From CAVVDY01 sp963815775 (GTDB lineage: Bacteria; Acidobacteriota; Terriglobia; Terriglobales; Acidobacteriaceae), in NCBI GenBank assembly GCA_963815775.1, contig CAWFIB010000011.1:62001-126000 (forward strand): a stretch of DNA of 64,000 nucleotides. The letters run 5' to 3'. This document shows positions 48,689 to 57,268 of the stretch, piece after piece. The first letter of the stretch is position 1; the number at the start of each line of letters is the position of its first letter. A program made the position numbers and the translations under genes. The notes under the pieces were generated by a model. The model searched no databases. It saw nothing but the letters and a program-made list of their open reading frames with translations, and was not told the DNA's origin.

Positions 48689-48895
48689 ATGGATCTAACG
48701 ATACGCAAGTACACCAGTTTCGATGAGATGAAGGCTGACGAATATCGGTACTGGCAAAGTCGGCCCGCGCATGAGCGGCTGGATGCAGTTGAGGAGATGA
48801 TCCAGACGGCCTATGCCCTCAAAGGCTGGAAGATAGAGCCCGATGTTCCAAGACTACAAAGACCTTTTGTCCGCATTCCATGCCCATGGCGTTAA
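48689..48895 (+). CDS. Small antitoxin-like partner of the nucleotidyltransferase
   Basis: 68 residues: KYTSFDEMKADEYRYWQSRPAHERLDAVEEMIQTAYALKGWKIEPDVPRLQRPFVRI. This pattern (S-F-x-E-x-x-x-x-E-Y-W-x-x-x-x-P-x-E-R-L, then V-P-R-L-Q-R) is common in short genes directly before nucleotidyltransferase genes. The two overlap by 53 bases, giving coupling. Antitoxin role is inferred from context. Confidence 0.6.
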   Translation: MDLTIRKYTSFDEMKADEYRYWQSRPAHERLDAVEEMIQTAYALKGWKIEPDVPRLQRPFVRIPCPWR

Positions 48896-49340
48896 GTACC
48901 TCGTTGTGGGAGGATACGCCGTTATTTTTCATGCACAGCCGCGATTTACCAGAGACCTCGACATTTTCATAAGAACAGACCCTGCCAATGCGCGAGCGAC
49001 CTATGCCGCACTTGCTGACTTCGGCGCAGTGCTCGAAGGCATTCGTCCGGAAGACTTCACAGACCGTAGCAGTCTTTTCCGGTTTGGACGTGACCCGAGG
49101 GGGTTCGATATTCTCCCTGACATTCCCGGGGTTGACTTTGACGCGGCATGGGAACGGCGTGTGGAAACCACCATTGACCCGGAGAGTGGCCTGCAAGCAT
49201 TTTTCATTTCCCGCGACGATCTCGTCGCCGCAAAACTGGCCGCCGCACGTCCACAAGACTTGGCTGATGTTGACGCGATCCGCCGCGCTGCCGCGAGCCA
49301 ACAGCCAGACGAGAAGAAAAGGCCTCCTGAGCCGAACTAG
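48843..49340 (+). CDS. Nucleotidyltransferase (AbiEii/MNT-like, DUF6036 type)
   Basis: 165 residues. VKYLVVGGYAVIFHAQPRFTRDLDIFI has the GG-x-A core and the D-x-D metal site (DLDIF) of minimal nucleotidyltransferases. FFISRDDLVAAKLAAARPQDLADVDAIR is the usual K-x-x-x-R-x-x-D-x-x-D end. Such proteins may be toxins that modify tRNA or antitoxins that modify a partner. The preceding 68-residue protein forms the pair. Confidence 0.8.
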   Translation: MFQDYKDLLSAFHAHGVKYLVVGGYAVIFHAQPRFTRDLDIFIRTDPANARATYAALADFGAVLEGIRPEDFTDRSSLFRFGRDPRGFDILPDIPGVDFDAAWERRVETTIDPESGLQAFFISRDDLVAAKLAAARPQDLADVDAIRRAAASQQPDEKKRPPEPN

Positions 49341-49545
49341 GGACTTGGCCCGTGAATGTGATGGCAGGGGTTTTCTCTGTGTACTGAGCGGACGCCTGAG
49401 TGTCTTTTGTCAGCGGCCCCAGCGGCGGTCTTTCACCTTGCCAATAGTCGAGTCTCCCGCTAGTTCGAAGCTGGTGAGTTTGCGCAAGGACTTTCCCTTG
49501 GGAGATGTAGTCACCGTGCGGAGCAGGGCCCCCCAACTGGCACAC

Positions 49546-49854
49546 TCAACCCGCCAGAAGGTCAGTTTCCGGCATGTGCTGACGGGAGACCTTGATTTTG
49601 CTTTCGTATTTTCGGGCCTCTGCGAGATCGTAAGCCATCTGCATTCGCAGCCACGTCTCCGGCGTGCTGCCAAACGCCTTGCTTAGCCTGATCGCCATCT
49701 CCGGGCTGATACCGGACTTACCATTCACCACGTTGTTCAGTGCCTGCCGGCTCACGCCGAGGACCTTCGCCCCTTCGGTCACCGACAATCCCAAAGGCTC
49801 AAGACAATCATGCCGGACGACGCTACCGGGATGTACAGGGTTCTTCATGGGCAT
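49546..49854 (-). CDS. HigA-family antitoxin, no HigB partner seen
   Basis: 102 residues from the ATG at 49854 (AAGGAG upstream). HigA pattern: NPVHPGSVVRHDCLEPLGLSVTEGAKVLGVSRQALNNVVNGKSGISPEMAIRLSKAFGSTPETWLRMQMAYDLAEAR. The XRE HTH is complete. HigB normally lies before higA; the 107 bases upstream are too few. No HigB-like frame is found in 49341-49545. So this is an orphan or a solo regulator. Confidence 0.85.
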   Translation of the reverse strand: MPMKNPVHPGSVVRHDCLEPLGLSVTEGAKVLGVSRQALNNVVNGKSGISPEMAIRLSKAFGSTPETWLRMQMAYDLAEARKYESKIKVSRQHMPETDLLAG

Positions 49855-49961
49855 GGTTTGCTCTCCTTGGTCAGTGATAGTCAATCAGTTCAACGGGCGT
49901 TCCGAAAGCGCCAACACACGCGCGCTGTTTCCGCGGAAACAGCAATCACCTCCCGCCAGGA

Positions 49962-51305
49962 TTAGTTCTTCGCCCGCTCGGCCAAGGCCTTGCGCACAAG
50001 ATCGCGATTCTTCAGGGCACCGGCATAGTCGGGCCTGAGCCGAATCGCCTCGTCGTAGTCCGCCAGCGCGCCCTGAAGGTCGCCTTTGTCGTAGCGCGTA
50101 CTCCCCCGGTTGTTGAAGGCATAAGCAAAGTCGGGCTGGTTGCTGAAGGCCATGGCATAGTCAGGCTTGAGCCGGATGGCCTCCTCGTAGTCCCGCAGCG
50201 CACCTTCCAAGTCGCCCTTGGCGCGGCGCACATTGCCTCGGTCCCTGAAAGCGTCAGCGTCGTCAGGCTGGAGGCGGAGGGCCTTGTTGAAATCCACCAG
50301 CGCGCCATCCAAGTCACCTTTGATGTGAAGCATCCGCCCCCGATTACCGAGGGCTTGTATCAGGTCGGGCTGGAGGCGGATGGCCTCGTTGTAGTCCTCT
50401 AGCGCGCCATCCGGGTCGCCTTTCATGTGACGTATCAACCCCCGATTATTGAAGGCTTCCGCCATGTCGGGCTGGAGGCGGATGGCCTCGTTGAAATCCT
50501 CTAGTGCGCCCTCAAAGTCTCTTCTGACTACACGCTCAAAACCCCTGTTGAGGAAGGGTTCCGCTAACTCGGACTGGAGGCGGATGGCCTCGTTGAAATC
50601 CTCTAGTGCGCCCTCGACATCCTCTCTTTGGCGGCGCACGACGCCCCGGTTGTTAAAGGCCTTGGCAAAGTCGGGCTTTAGGCGGATGGCTTCGCTGTAG
50701 AAACGCACCTTCTCATCAAGATCGGAAGCATTAAACCCTCGCTCCAACCACTGCTGCGCAGTGAGCTCTTCTTCCCCTACTGGGGGTGCCTCCGCCGCGG
50801 CTGCCTTCTGTTCCTTGGCGCCTTGACGCGCGGCAGGTGATGCTGGGCGCGACACAGCGTCCGGCGCAACGTTTAGAAACCGGTCGCGCAGGCGGCCCAT
50901 GGCCTCCAGAAAGTAGTCCGCTGGGATGTTAAGTGCGTTGTACTGCTTGAGCACCGCCAGCTTGCCGGTGAGTTGGTTACCGATGGTGGGCGTGCCGAAG
51001 TCGAAACCTTCCAGCATCAGCGGCACAATGTTGCGCTGGCTCTCCAGCGCTTCTTCGATCTCACGCCGCAACCAATCCTCGGGATCTCCGCAACGCTCCA
51101 GCGCGGAAGGGGTCAGCAGCACAAGGAAATGTGCCCGCGCGCGGATGTTTTCCAGTATGACGCTCTCAAAATCGCCGGCAGCAATACCGATGTAGTCGAA
51201 GAAGACATCGTAGCCGTGGTTGTTAAGGTTCTGAAAGATCGCCAGTGCCCAGGGAACGTTCGTCCGGCGATAGCTGATGAAAACCGTTTTCTCGACGCGT
51301 CCCAT
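49962..51305 (-). CDS. TIR-domain protein with tetratricopeptide repeats
   Basis: 447 residues from the ATG at 51305. Residues 6-100 form a TIR domain: TVFISYRRTNVPWALAIFQNL, HGYDVFFDYIGIAAGDF, HFLVLLTPSALERC and DWLRREIEEAL. The last keeps Trp78 and Glu82, the catalytic Glu position of NAD-cleaving TIR domains. A low-complexity Ala/Glu linker (about 150-175) leads to seven TPR units of 34 residues, then one unit lost half its length (AFSNQPDFAYAFNNRG). The 102-bp DNA repeats are very alike, so repeat number may change by recombination. A role in immunity or signalling is inferred. Confidence 0.85.
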   Translation of the reverse strand: MGRVEKTVFISYRRTNVPWALAIFQNLNNHGYDVFFDYIGIAAGDFESVILENIRARAHFLVLLTPSALERCGDPEDWLRREIEEALESQRNIVPLMLEGFDFGTPTIGNQLTGKLAVLKQYNALNIPADYFLEAMGRLRDRFLNVAPDAVSRPASPAARQGAKEQKAAAAEAPPVGEEELTAQQWLERGFNASDLDEKVRFYSEAIRLKPDFAKAFNNRGVVRRQREDVEGALEDFNEAIRLQSELAEPFLNRGFERVVRRDFEGALEDFNEAIRLQPDMAEAFNNRGLIRHMKGDPDGALEDYNEAIRLQPDLIQALGNRGRMLHIKGDLDGALVDFNKALRLQPDDADAFRDRGNVRRAKGDLEGALRDYEEAIRLKPDYAMAFSNQPDFAYAFNNRGSTRYDKGDLQGALADYDEAIRLRPDYAGALKNRDLVRKALAERAKN

Positions 51306-51558
51306 GGTTTGGCCCCATCGCCGCTTAGCGGAATGAAACGATAACAGAAAGCGCTTTCGTCGGGAAAGGTGCAACTTCTCACAACAGCCCTTCCCCTTTC
51401 GTGCCATTACCAATTAACAATTCTTATCCCTGCTCCTCTTCCACCTTTGTGTCTGAAAAGAGTAGATTGGTAGAAACCTGACCTCAAGCTGGCTCTTTCG
51501 CTTCAGGAATCCCGCGGGTAACGCTGCGTAGTAGAGCCTTTCGTTTGACGTGGCAAGA

Positions 51559-52728
51559 ATGCGGTTCAATAACACATGCACATTACTACTGCTGTTTGGC
51601 CTGTTCCTATCCCAGGCAGCGACGGCCACTCCGTTTCCGTATCAGCAGAATTCATCCCCACCGGCTACGGCCAAGGTTGTGGGAACCATTCAGTCGCTGA
51701 GCGCGAATAGTCTGGTTGTGAAGTCCGACGAGGGAGCCGACCGCAGTGTAGCCGTGCAAGACGGCACCCACTTCCTGCAAGTCAACCCCGGAGAACGAGA
51801 CCTGAAAAAGTCGGTGCCGATTCATCTTCAGGACCTGGAGGCGGGCGACCGGGTACTGGTGCTGGGCAAGAACGCGGAGGACGGCAGGACGATCGCAGCA
51901 GGATACGTGATTGTCATGAAGAAGATCGACCTGGAGGCCCAGCACCACAGCGAGCAGCAGGACTGGCAGAAGCGCGGCGTCGGCGGGTTGGTGGACAAGG
52001 TGGACCCCGCGACCGGCGACGTGACGATCTCGTTGATGGTGGCTGGACAGAAGAAAGAGATCACCGTCCACACCACGAAGGCTACCGTCATCCGCCGCTA
52101 TGCTCCGGATTCGGTGAAGTTTGACGACGCCCAGCCCAGCACTCTGGCGGCAATCCAACCTGGCGATCAACTGCGCGCCCGCGGCACTCGCAATGAGGAT
52201 GGGGCGCAGCTCACGGCGGAAGAGATTGTCAGCGGCAACTTCCGCAACATCGCGGGAACGATCAGCACGATTGACGCCGCGGCGGGAACGATGACGGTGG
52301 CCGACAACATCACCAAAAAGACGGTCGAGGTCAAGGTGACTTCTGAATCGAAGCTGCGCAAGCTGCCTGCTCCCATGGCGCAGCGGCTGGCGATGCGCCT
52401 GAAGGGCGACGGCGGCTCCGGTAGTGGGCGGCCGGCAGGGGCCGGGGGCGCCCCGCCCAAAGCGCAGAACGGTCCTGGAGAAGCGGCGTCCGGACACGCG
52501 AATGGCGACCTGCAACAGGTATTGAGCCGTCTGCCGGCATCAGGCCTCAGCGACTTCCAGAAGGGCGATGCGGTGATGATTGTCTCCACCCAAGGCGCCG
52601 GAGCCGATGAGGTAACCGCGATCACGGTCCTGGGCGGAGTCGAGCCCATCCTGACCGCCGCGCCCAAGGGCAGCAAGGAGATGGTCATCTCGCCGTGGAG
52701 CCTGTCCGCACCGGAAGGCGGAGGCTAG
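51559..52728 (+). CDS. DUF5666-domain exported protein
   Basis: 389 residues from the ATG at 51559. A signal peptide covers residues 1-24. Three beta-barrel repeats of the DUF5666 type follow: VVGTIQSLSANSLVVKSDEG, GVGGLVDKVDPATGDVTISLM and IAGTISTIDAAAGTMTVADN. Each continues with a segment such as LQDLEAGDRVLVLGK or IQPGDQLRARG. A Gly/Pro/Ala-rich linker comes near residue 290. The end MVISPWSLSAPEGGG is typical. The Oar receptor starts 42 bases later on the same strand; co-transcription is likely. Confidence 0.82.
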   Translation: MRFNNTCTLLLLFGLFLSQAATATPFPYQQNSSPPATAKVVGTIQSLSANSLVVKSDEGADRSVAVQDGTHFLQVNPGERDLKKSVPIHLQDLEAGDRVLVLGKNAEDGRTIAAGYVIVMKKIDLEAQHHSEQQDWQKRGVGGLVDKVDPATGDVTISLMVAGQKKEITVHTTKATVIRRYAPDSVKFDDAQPSTLAAIQPGDQLRARGTRNEDGAQLTAEEIVSGNFRNIAGTISTIDAAAGTMTVADNITKKTVEVKVTSESKLRKLPAPMAQRLAMRLKGDGGSGSGRPAGAGGAPPKAQNGPGEAASGHANGDLQQVLSRLPASGLSDFQKGDAVMIVSTQGAGADEVTAITVLGGVEPILTAAPKGSKEMVISPWSLSAPEGGG

Positions 52729-52770
52729 CAGGCAAGCGGCGTTTCATTCGCATTGCTTCTTGGAGAAACG

Positions 52771-55665
52771 ATGTTCCTGGAGTTACATCGCCGGTTCGTA
52801 CTGTGCCTGCTGCTGGTTCTCGGTGTGCTGGCATGCGGGACGGCGTACGGGCAAAGCGCTGGCGGCGCGCTGCATGGCCTGGTGACCGATCCTTCCGGCG
52901 CAGCCATTGTCGGCGCCGATGTGCAACTCACCGCCGCCGACGGGACCTCGCTCGACACCAAGACCGGCAAAGATGGAACCTACCATTTCAAGGACCTGGC
53001 TCCCGGCACCTATGCGCTGAAGGCGCAGTCGAAGGGATTTGCGTTGTATGAGGTTGACGGGATCAACGTCGCCGCCGCCCAGTCGCAAAAGATGGATGTC
53101 GGGCTGTCCATCCTGGTCGAAAATCAGAGCGTGAAGGTCACGGATGAGGGAGGCACGGCCGGCACCCTGGATGTCTCCTCAGACAGCAATGCTACGAAGA
53201 TGGTCCTGAAGGGCGAGGACCTGGCGGCGCTGCCCGACGATCCAGACGACCTTGCCTCCGACCTGCAAGCCCTGGCTGGGCCGTCGGCCGGACCCAACGG
53301 CGGGCAAATCTATATTGACGGATTCACTGGCGGGCAGATTCCGCCCAAGTCGTCGATTCGCGAAATTCGCATCAATCAGAACCCGTTCTCCGCAGAGTAC
53401 GACAAGCTGGGCTACGGACGCATCGAGATCTTCACCAAGCCCGGCACCGACCAGTGGCACGGGCAAGTATCGGTCACCGGAAACACCGCCGGCTTCAACA
53501 CCAAGAACCCTTTCGCAGAAGAGGAGCCCAGCTACAACTCGGAGCTGTACAGCGGCAACGTGGGCGGGCCGTTGGGGAAGAAGACGTCGTTCTTTCTGTC
53601 GGTGGACCGGCGCAACATCGGCGACGTCGCAGTGGTGAATGCGTATGTGCTGAACTCCGATTTCCAGCAGGTCCCCTATAACGCTTCGGTCCCAGTACCA
53701 CGAACCAGAACGATCATCAGCCCGCGCTTTGATTTTCAGCTCACGCCGAACAATACGCTCACGGTGCGGTATCAGTACTGGCACGATACCGACCAGAACG
53801 CGGGCGTCGGCCAATTTGCCCTGCCCAGCCAGGCCTACCACGAAGTCGATAACGAACAGAGTTTTCAGCTGGGCGACACCCAACTGTTCGGCGCCAAGGT
53901 CGTTAACGAGACGCGCTTTGAGTATCGCCGCGACCGCAGTAAGATCACGCCCTCGAATACGGAGACGACCGTCGATGTGATTGGCGCGTTTCTGGGCGGC
54001 GGCAACAGCTCGCAGTTCGTCAATGACAACCAGGACACCTTCGAACTCCAGAACTACACCTCGGTGCTGAGCGGCAAGCACTTCATCAAGTTTGGAGTGC
54101 GGGTGCGGGATGGCCGCGAGGCCAACTCCGCCAGCTCCAATTTCAACGGCACCTACACCTTCGACTCGCTGACCTCGTACCAGATCACCGAGCAGGGCAT
54201 CGCCAATGGCTGGACGCCGGAGCAGATCCGCGCAGCCGGCGGAGGAGCCAGCCAGTTCTTCGTCGTGGTCGGCAATCCAGCGATCGCCGTGAACCAGGTG
54301 GATGTCGGGCTCTATGTGCAGGACGAGTGGAAGTGGAAGCCGAACTTCACCATCAGCGCCGGCCTGCGCTACGAGTTTCAGAACGAGATTGCCGGCAAGT
54401 CAGCGCTGGCGCCTCGCGTCGCGTTTGCCTGGGGCATCGGCGGGGCCGCACCAAAGACCGTGTTGCGCGCCGGATGGGGGATGTTCTACGAGCGCTTTGA
54501 CAAGATGTACGTGCTGATCGCCGACCGCCAGAACGGCGTCAATCAGACGCAGTACATCGTCAACCAGCCCGACTTCTTCCCGGCGATTCCGCCGCCCAAT
54601 GAGATCGGCCAGAACGCGGTCTTCCCTACCGTGTACAGCCTCGCACCCAACCTGCAAGCGTCGTATACCGAGCAGGTGGCCATCAGCCTGGAGCGGCAAA
54701 TCACCAGGGATGCAAACGTCGCCGTCTCGTATCTGAACTCGCGCGGACTGCACCAGTTCTGGTCGCGCAACATCAACGCGCCGTTTCCCAACACCTACAA
54801 CCCGAATGACCCCAACAGCGGCGTACGTCCCTACGGCGACATTGGCAATATCTACCAGTACGAATCGCAGGGCGACTTCCAACAGAACCAGCTCATCGTA
54901 AACGGCAACTGGCGGAAGGGCGCCCGCCTCACCTTGTTCGGGTACTACGTGCTCAATTATGTCAACGCGAACACCGGCGGCGCCAGCAGCTTCCTCTTCG
55001 ACCAGTACGATCCGGCGCTGAGCTATGGCCCGACCACGTATGACGTGCACAACCGGCTATTCATCGGCGGCACGGTCGCGCTGCCCAAGGGCTTCCGCGT
55101 GAGCCCGTTCTTCATCGCCACCTCCAGCCTGCCCTTCAACATCACCACCGGACAGGACTACAACGGCGACTCCATCTTCAACGATCGCCCGACGTTTGCC
55201 ACAGCTCCGGGGCCGAACGTCATCGTAACCAAGTACGGGACTTTTAACACCGCTCCGCAGCCGGGGCAGACCTACATCCCACCCTATTACGGATATGGGA
55301 CGGGACGGTACTCGCTGAATTTGCGGGTGAGCAAGTCGTTTGCCTTCGGGCGGGAGACCGGCGGCATGGCTAGCGACACAGGCATGGGCGGCGGTCCGGG
55401 AGGCCATCATCATGGCCCGCGCGGCTTTGGCGGCGCCAGTGGTGGTCCTCTGTCACTGAGCGGCGGAGTCGCGCGACGCTACACTCTGACGCTGAGCGCC
55501 ATCGGACGCAACGTCACCAACCACGTCAATTTGGCGGCGCCGGTGGGCAACTTGTCGTCTCCGCTGTTCGGCGAGGCCAACGCCCTGGCGGGCGGACCGT
55601 ACAGCTCGGGCTCAGCCGCCGCCTCTAATCGCAGGATCGATTTTCAAGCGGTGTTCAGCTTCTAG
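52771..55665 (+). CDS. Oar-like TonB-dependent outer-membrane receptor
   Basis: 964 residues from the ATG at 52771 (TTGGAGA upstream). A signal peptide ends near YGQ. A carboxypeptidase-regulatory-like domain (residues 28-110) follows: GLVTDPSGAAIVGADVQLTA, DGTYHFKDLAPGTYALKAQSKGF. A plug with YIDGFTGGQIPPKSSIREIRINQNPFSAEYDKLGYGRIEIFTKPGTDQWHG leads to the barrel, which ends in RRIDFQAVFSF with an aromatic C-terminus. This is the Oar group typical of Acidobacteriota and Bacteroidota. Ligand unknown; proteins or peptides have been proposed for the group. Energised by TonB (for example 13395-14291). Confidence 0.9.
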   Translation: MFLELHRRFVLCLLLVLGVLACGTAYGQSAGGALHGLVTDPSGAAIVGADVQLTAADGTSLDTKTGKDGTYHFKDLAPGTYALKAQSKGFALYEVDGINVAAAQSQKMDVGLSILVENQSVKVTDEGGTAGTLDVSSDSNATKMVLKGEDLAALPDDPDDLASDLQALAGPSAGPNGGQIYIDGFTGGQIPPKSSIREIRINQNPFSAEYDKLGYGRIEIFTKPGTDQWHGQVSVTGNTAGFNTKNPFAEEEPSYNSELYSGNVGGPLGKKTSFFLSVDRRNIGDVAVVNAYVLNSDFQQVPYNASVPVPRTRTIISPRFDFQLTPNNTLTVRYQYWHDTDQNAGVGQFALPSQAYHEVDNEQSFQLGDTQLFGAKVVNETRFEYRRDRSKITPSNTETTVDVIGAFLGGGNSSQFVNDNQDTFELQNYTSVLSGKHFIKFGVRVRDGREANSASSNFNGTYTFDSLTSYQITEQGIANGWTPEQIRAAGGGASQFFVVVGNPAIAVNQVDVGLYVQDEWKWKPNFTISAGLRYEFQNEIAGKSALAPRVAFAWGIGGAAPKTVLRAGWGMFYERFDKMYVLIADRQNGVNQTQYIVNQPDFFPAIPPPNEIGQNAVFPTVYSLAPNLQASYTEQVAISLERQITRDANVAVSYLNSRGLHQFWSRNINAPFPNTYNPNDPNSGVRPYGDIGNIYQYESQGDFQQNQLIVNGNWRKGARLTLFGYYVLNYVNANTGGASSFLFDQYDPALSYGPTTYDVHNRLFIGGTVALPKGFRVSPFFIATSSLPFNITTGQDYNGDSIFNDRPTFATAPGPNVIVTKYGTFNTAPQPGQTYIPPYYGYGTGRYSLNLRVSKSFAFGRETGGMASDTGMGGGPGGHHHGPRGFGGASGGPLSLSGGVARRYTLTLSAIGRNVTNHVNLAAPVGNLSSPLFGEANALAGGPYSSGSAAASNRRIDFQAVFSF

Positions 55666-55689
55666 GGCCAGGCCACTCGCTCATCTCGC

Positions 55690-55815
55690 CGGGTGCCACA
55701 CTCATTCCTGCGGTTGGAATGCGTGGGAGAAACACCGTTCACCGCCGTAGAGTGTCTATGTTAATCACCAGCCTCTGTCCCACACTTTCGAAAACAGGAA
55801 TGTGTGGGAACCCGG
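55690..55815. repeat. GGGTGCCACA-ended element, copy 2
   Basis: About 126 bp; starts CGGGTGCCACACTCATTCCT and ends TGTGTGGGAACCCG. Shares ACTCATTCC, GGTTGGAA and TTCGAAAAC blocks with 22791-22876. It carries an extra 40-bp middle part. Non-coding, between convergent genes. Confidence 0.75.
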
Positions 55816-55833
55816 CATACCTGCTTTCTGCCT

Positions 55834-57066
55834 CTACTGATTCGGAAGACCAAAAGCGGAGAATCCTGTTGAGAGGTGGCTATAAATCGTACCGTTTACC
55901 ACCGCAGGTCCAGGACCGCTGAGCGGAAAAGATATGAACGAATCGTACTCCCAGAGCCGTTGGCCTATGCTAGCGTCTATGGCGGTCAAGTTATAAGAAC
56001 CTTGCCCCTCCCCGATGCCCTTAATGACTGCTGTATATAGAACTCCATTGGCCAACACAAGCGTGGATGCAGCAGCTCCGTCGGGCAGTTGGTATTCCCA
56101 GAGTGTTGCCCCGGTTCCGGCGTCCAATGCGTATATCGGATTAGTGGTTGGAAGAAACACCTTACCGTTGCCAACTGCTGGAGTATCAAAAGCGACGAGG
56201 AAACCGTCGCGCCTCCAAATGATTGATCCCGTGTTGGCGTCCAAAGCATAAAAGTGGTTCCGCAACCCCAGATAAAGCAATCCATTGGCGACGGCTTGGC
56301 CACTACCGTAAGCGCGCAGGGTAGCTGGAGGAGATAAGCTGGCTCCAAACTGCTTCTGCCAGATAACTGCTCCTGTATCAGCTTTTAGGTCATATACATT
56401 TCCGTCTCCTGAGTCGACATACAGCGCGCCGTTGGCAACTGTTGGTGCAGCATAGATTTTGCCTTTCGTCGAGTACTGCCAAATCGTCGTTCCATCGGCA
56501 GCGCTCAAGGCGTAGACGGCATTCAAGTCGCACACAACATACACGACGCCATTCACCAATGTCGGAGCATATTGGCAATTGTTATCTTGAGATTGCCAGA
56601 CAAGGGCCCCTGTATTGGCATTCAGCGCGTAGACGTGACCTGCAACAAGGTAAAGCACACCATTGCCAACCGCAGGTGCGCCAAAACTCGGAGCTGACGT
56701 CGCATAGCTCCAGACAAGTGCTCCCGTATCCGCTTTGAGCGCGTACACGTAGAAATCTGCGTACAAAAAACCATTCGCGGCGGCGAAATACACCATACCG
56801 TTGGCCACTGCCGGCGCACCTTCGACGGTACCGTCATATGACGAATAGGACCATTGCAAAGCAACATTACCGACCGTTTCCGGGCTGAGAATAGTCTCGT
56901 ACGGGTTGTATCCATCGTGTGCGGCGTCGAAATTGAACTGCTCCCAATTGACATTGCCGCTTGCTCTTTTGAGCAGTGGGCCGGACGAGGAGGGACCTTG
57001 CTGTGCTAAAGCCACCGCGGCGGCTAACGTGATGAGGCTCAAGGAAGCGAGGGTTTTCAGTTTCAT
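55834..57066 (-). CDS. PQQ-like beta-propeller repeat protein, secreted
   Basis: 410 residues. A signal peptide covers residues 1-22 (KLKTLASLSLITLAAAVALAQ). Seven or more PQQ-type blades follow: LKADTGALVWSYATSAPSFGAPAVGNGVLYL, LNANTGALVWQSQ, LDANTGSIIWRRDG, LDAGTGATLWEYQLP. Such propellers bind no cofactor when not in a dehydrogenase; the role is unknown. The first 60 bases and the signal peptide resemble those of the GloVer gene at 60960-62162. Confidence 0.85.
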   Translation of the reverse strand: MKLKTLASLSLITLAAAVALAQQGPSSSGPLLKRASGNVNWEQFNFDAAHDGYNPYETILSPETVGNVALQWSYSSYDGTVEGAPAVANGMVYFAAANGFLYADFYVYALKADTGALVWSYATSAPSFGAPAVGNGVLYLVAGHVYALNANTGALVWQSQDNNCQYAPTLVNGVVYVVCDLNAVYALSAADGTTIWQYSTKGKIYAAPTVANGALYVDSGDGNVYDLKADTGAVIWQKQFGASLSPPATLRAYGSGQAVANGLLYLGLRNHFYALDANTGSIIWRRDGFLVAFDTPAVGNGKVFLPTTNPIYALDAGTGATLWEYQLPDGAAASTLVLANGVLYTAVIKGIGEGQGSYNLTAIDASIGQRLWEYDSFISFPLSGPGPAVVNGTIYSHLSTGFSAFGLPNQ

Positions 57067-57268
57067 GGCGCACTCCGAGATAGGCGAACGTTCCGGGCCT
57101 GCGATGTTACCTACCGGGAACTGGGACGTCGCACGATCTCCTCACTGATTGGCGAGAACAATTTTGTAATGCTCATTTGGACCCCTAATGTAGTAACGTA
57201 GCTACATTTAGCAACCCCAAGCCGGGTTAAACAAAACTCTCTCACGGCGGTATGGCGCGACTCCGAAC

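Noticed and set aside
49204..49545. Candidate HigB toxin beside HigA
   Set aside because: None of the frames shows the HigB fold pattern, and the gene order would be reversed. The segment reading LTSFELAGDSTIGKVKDRRWG is curious but not attributable.
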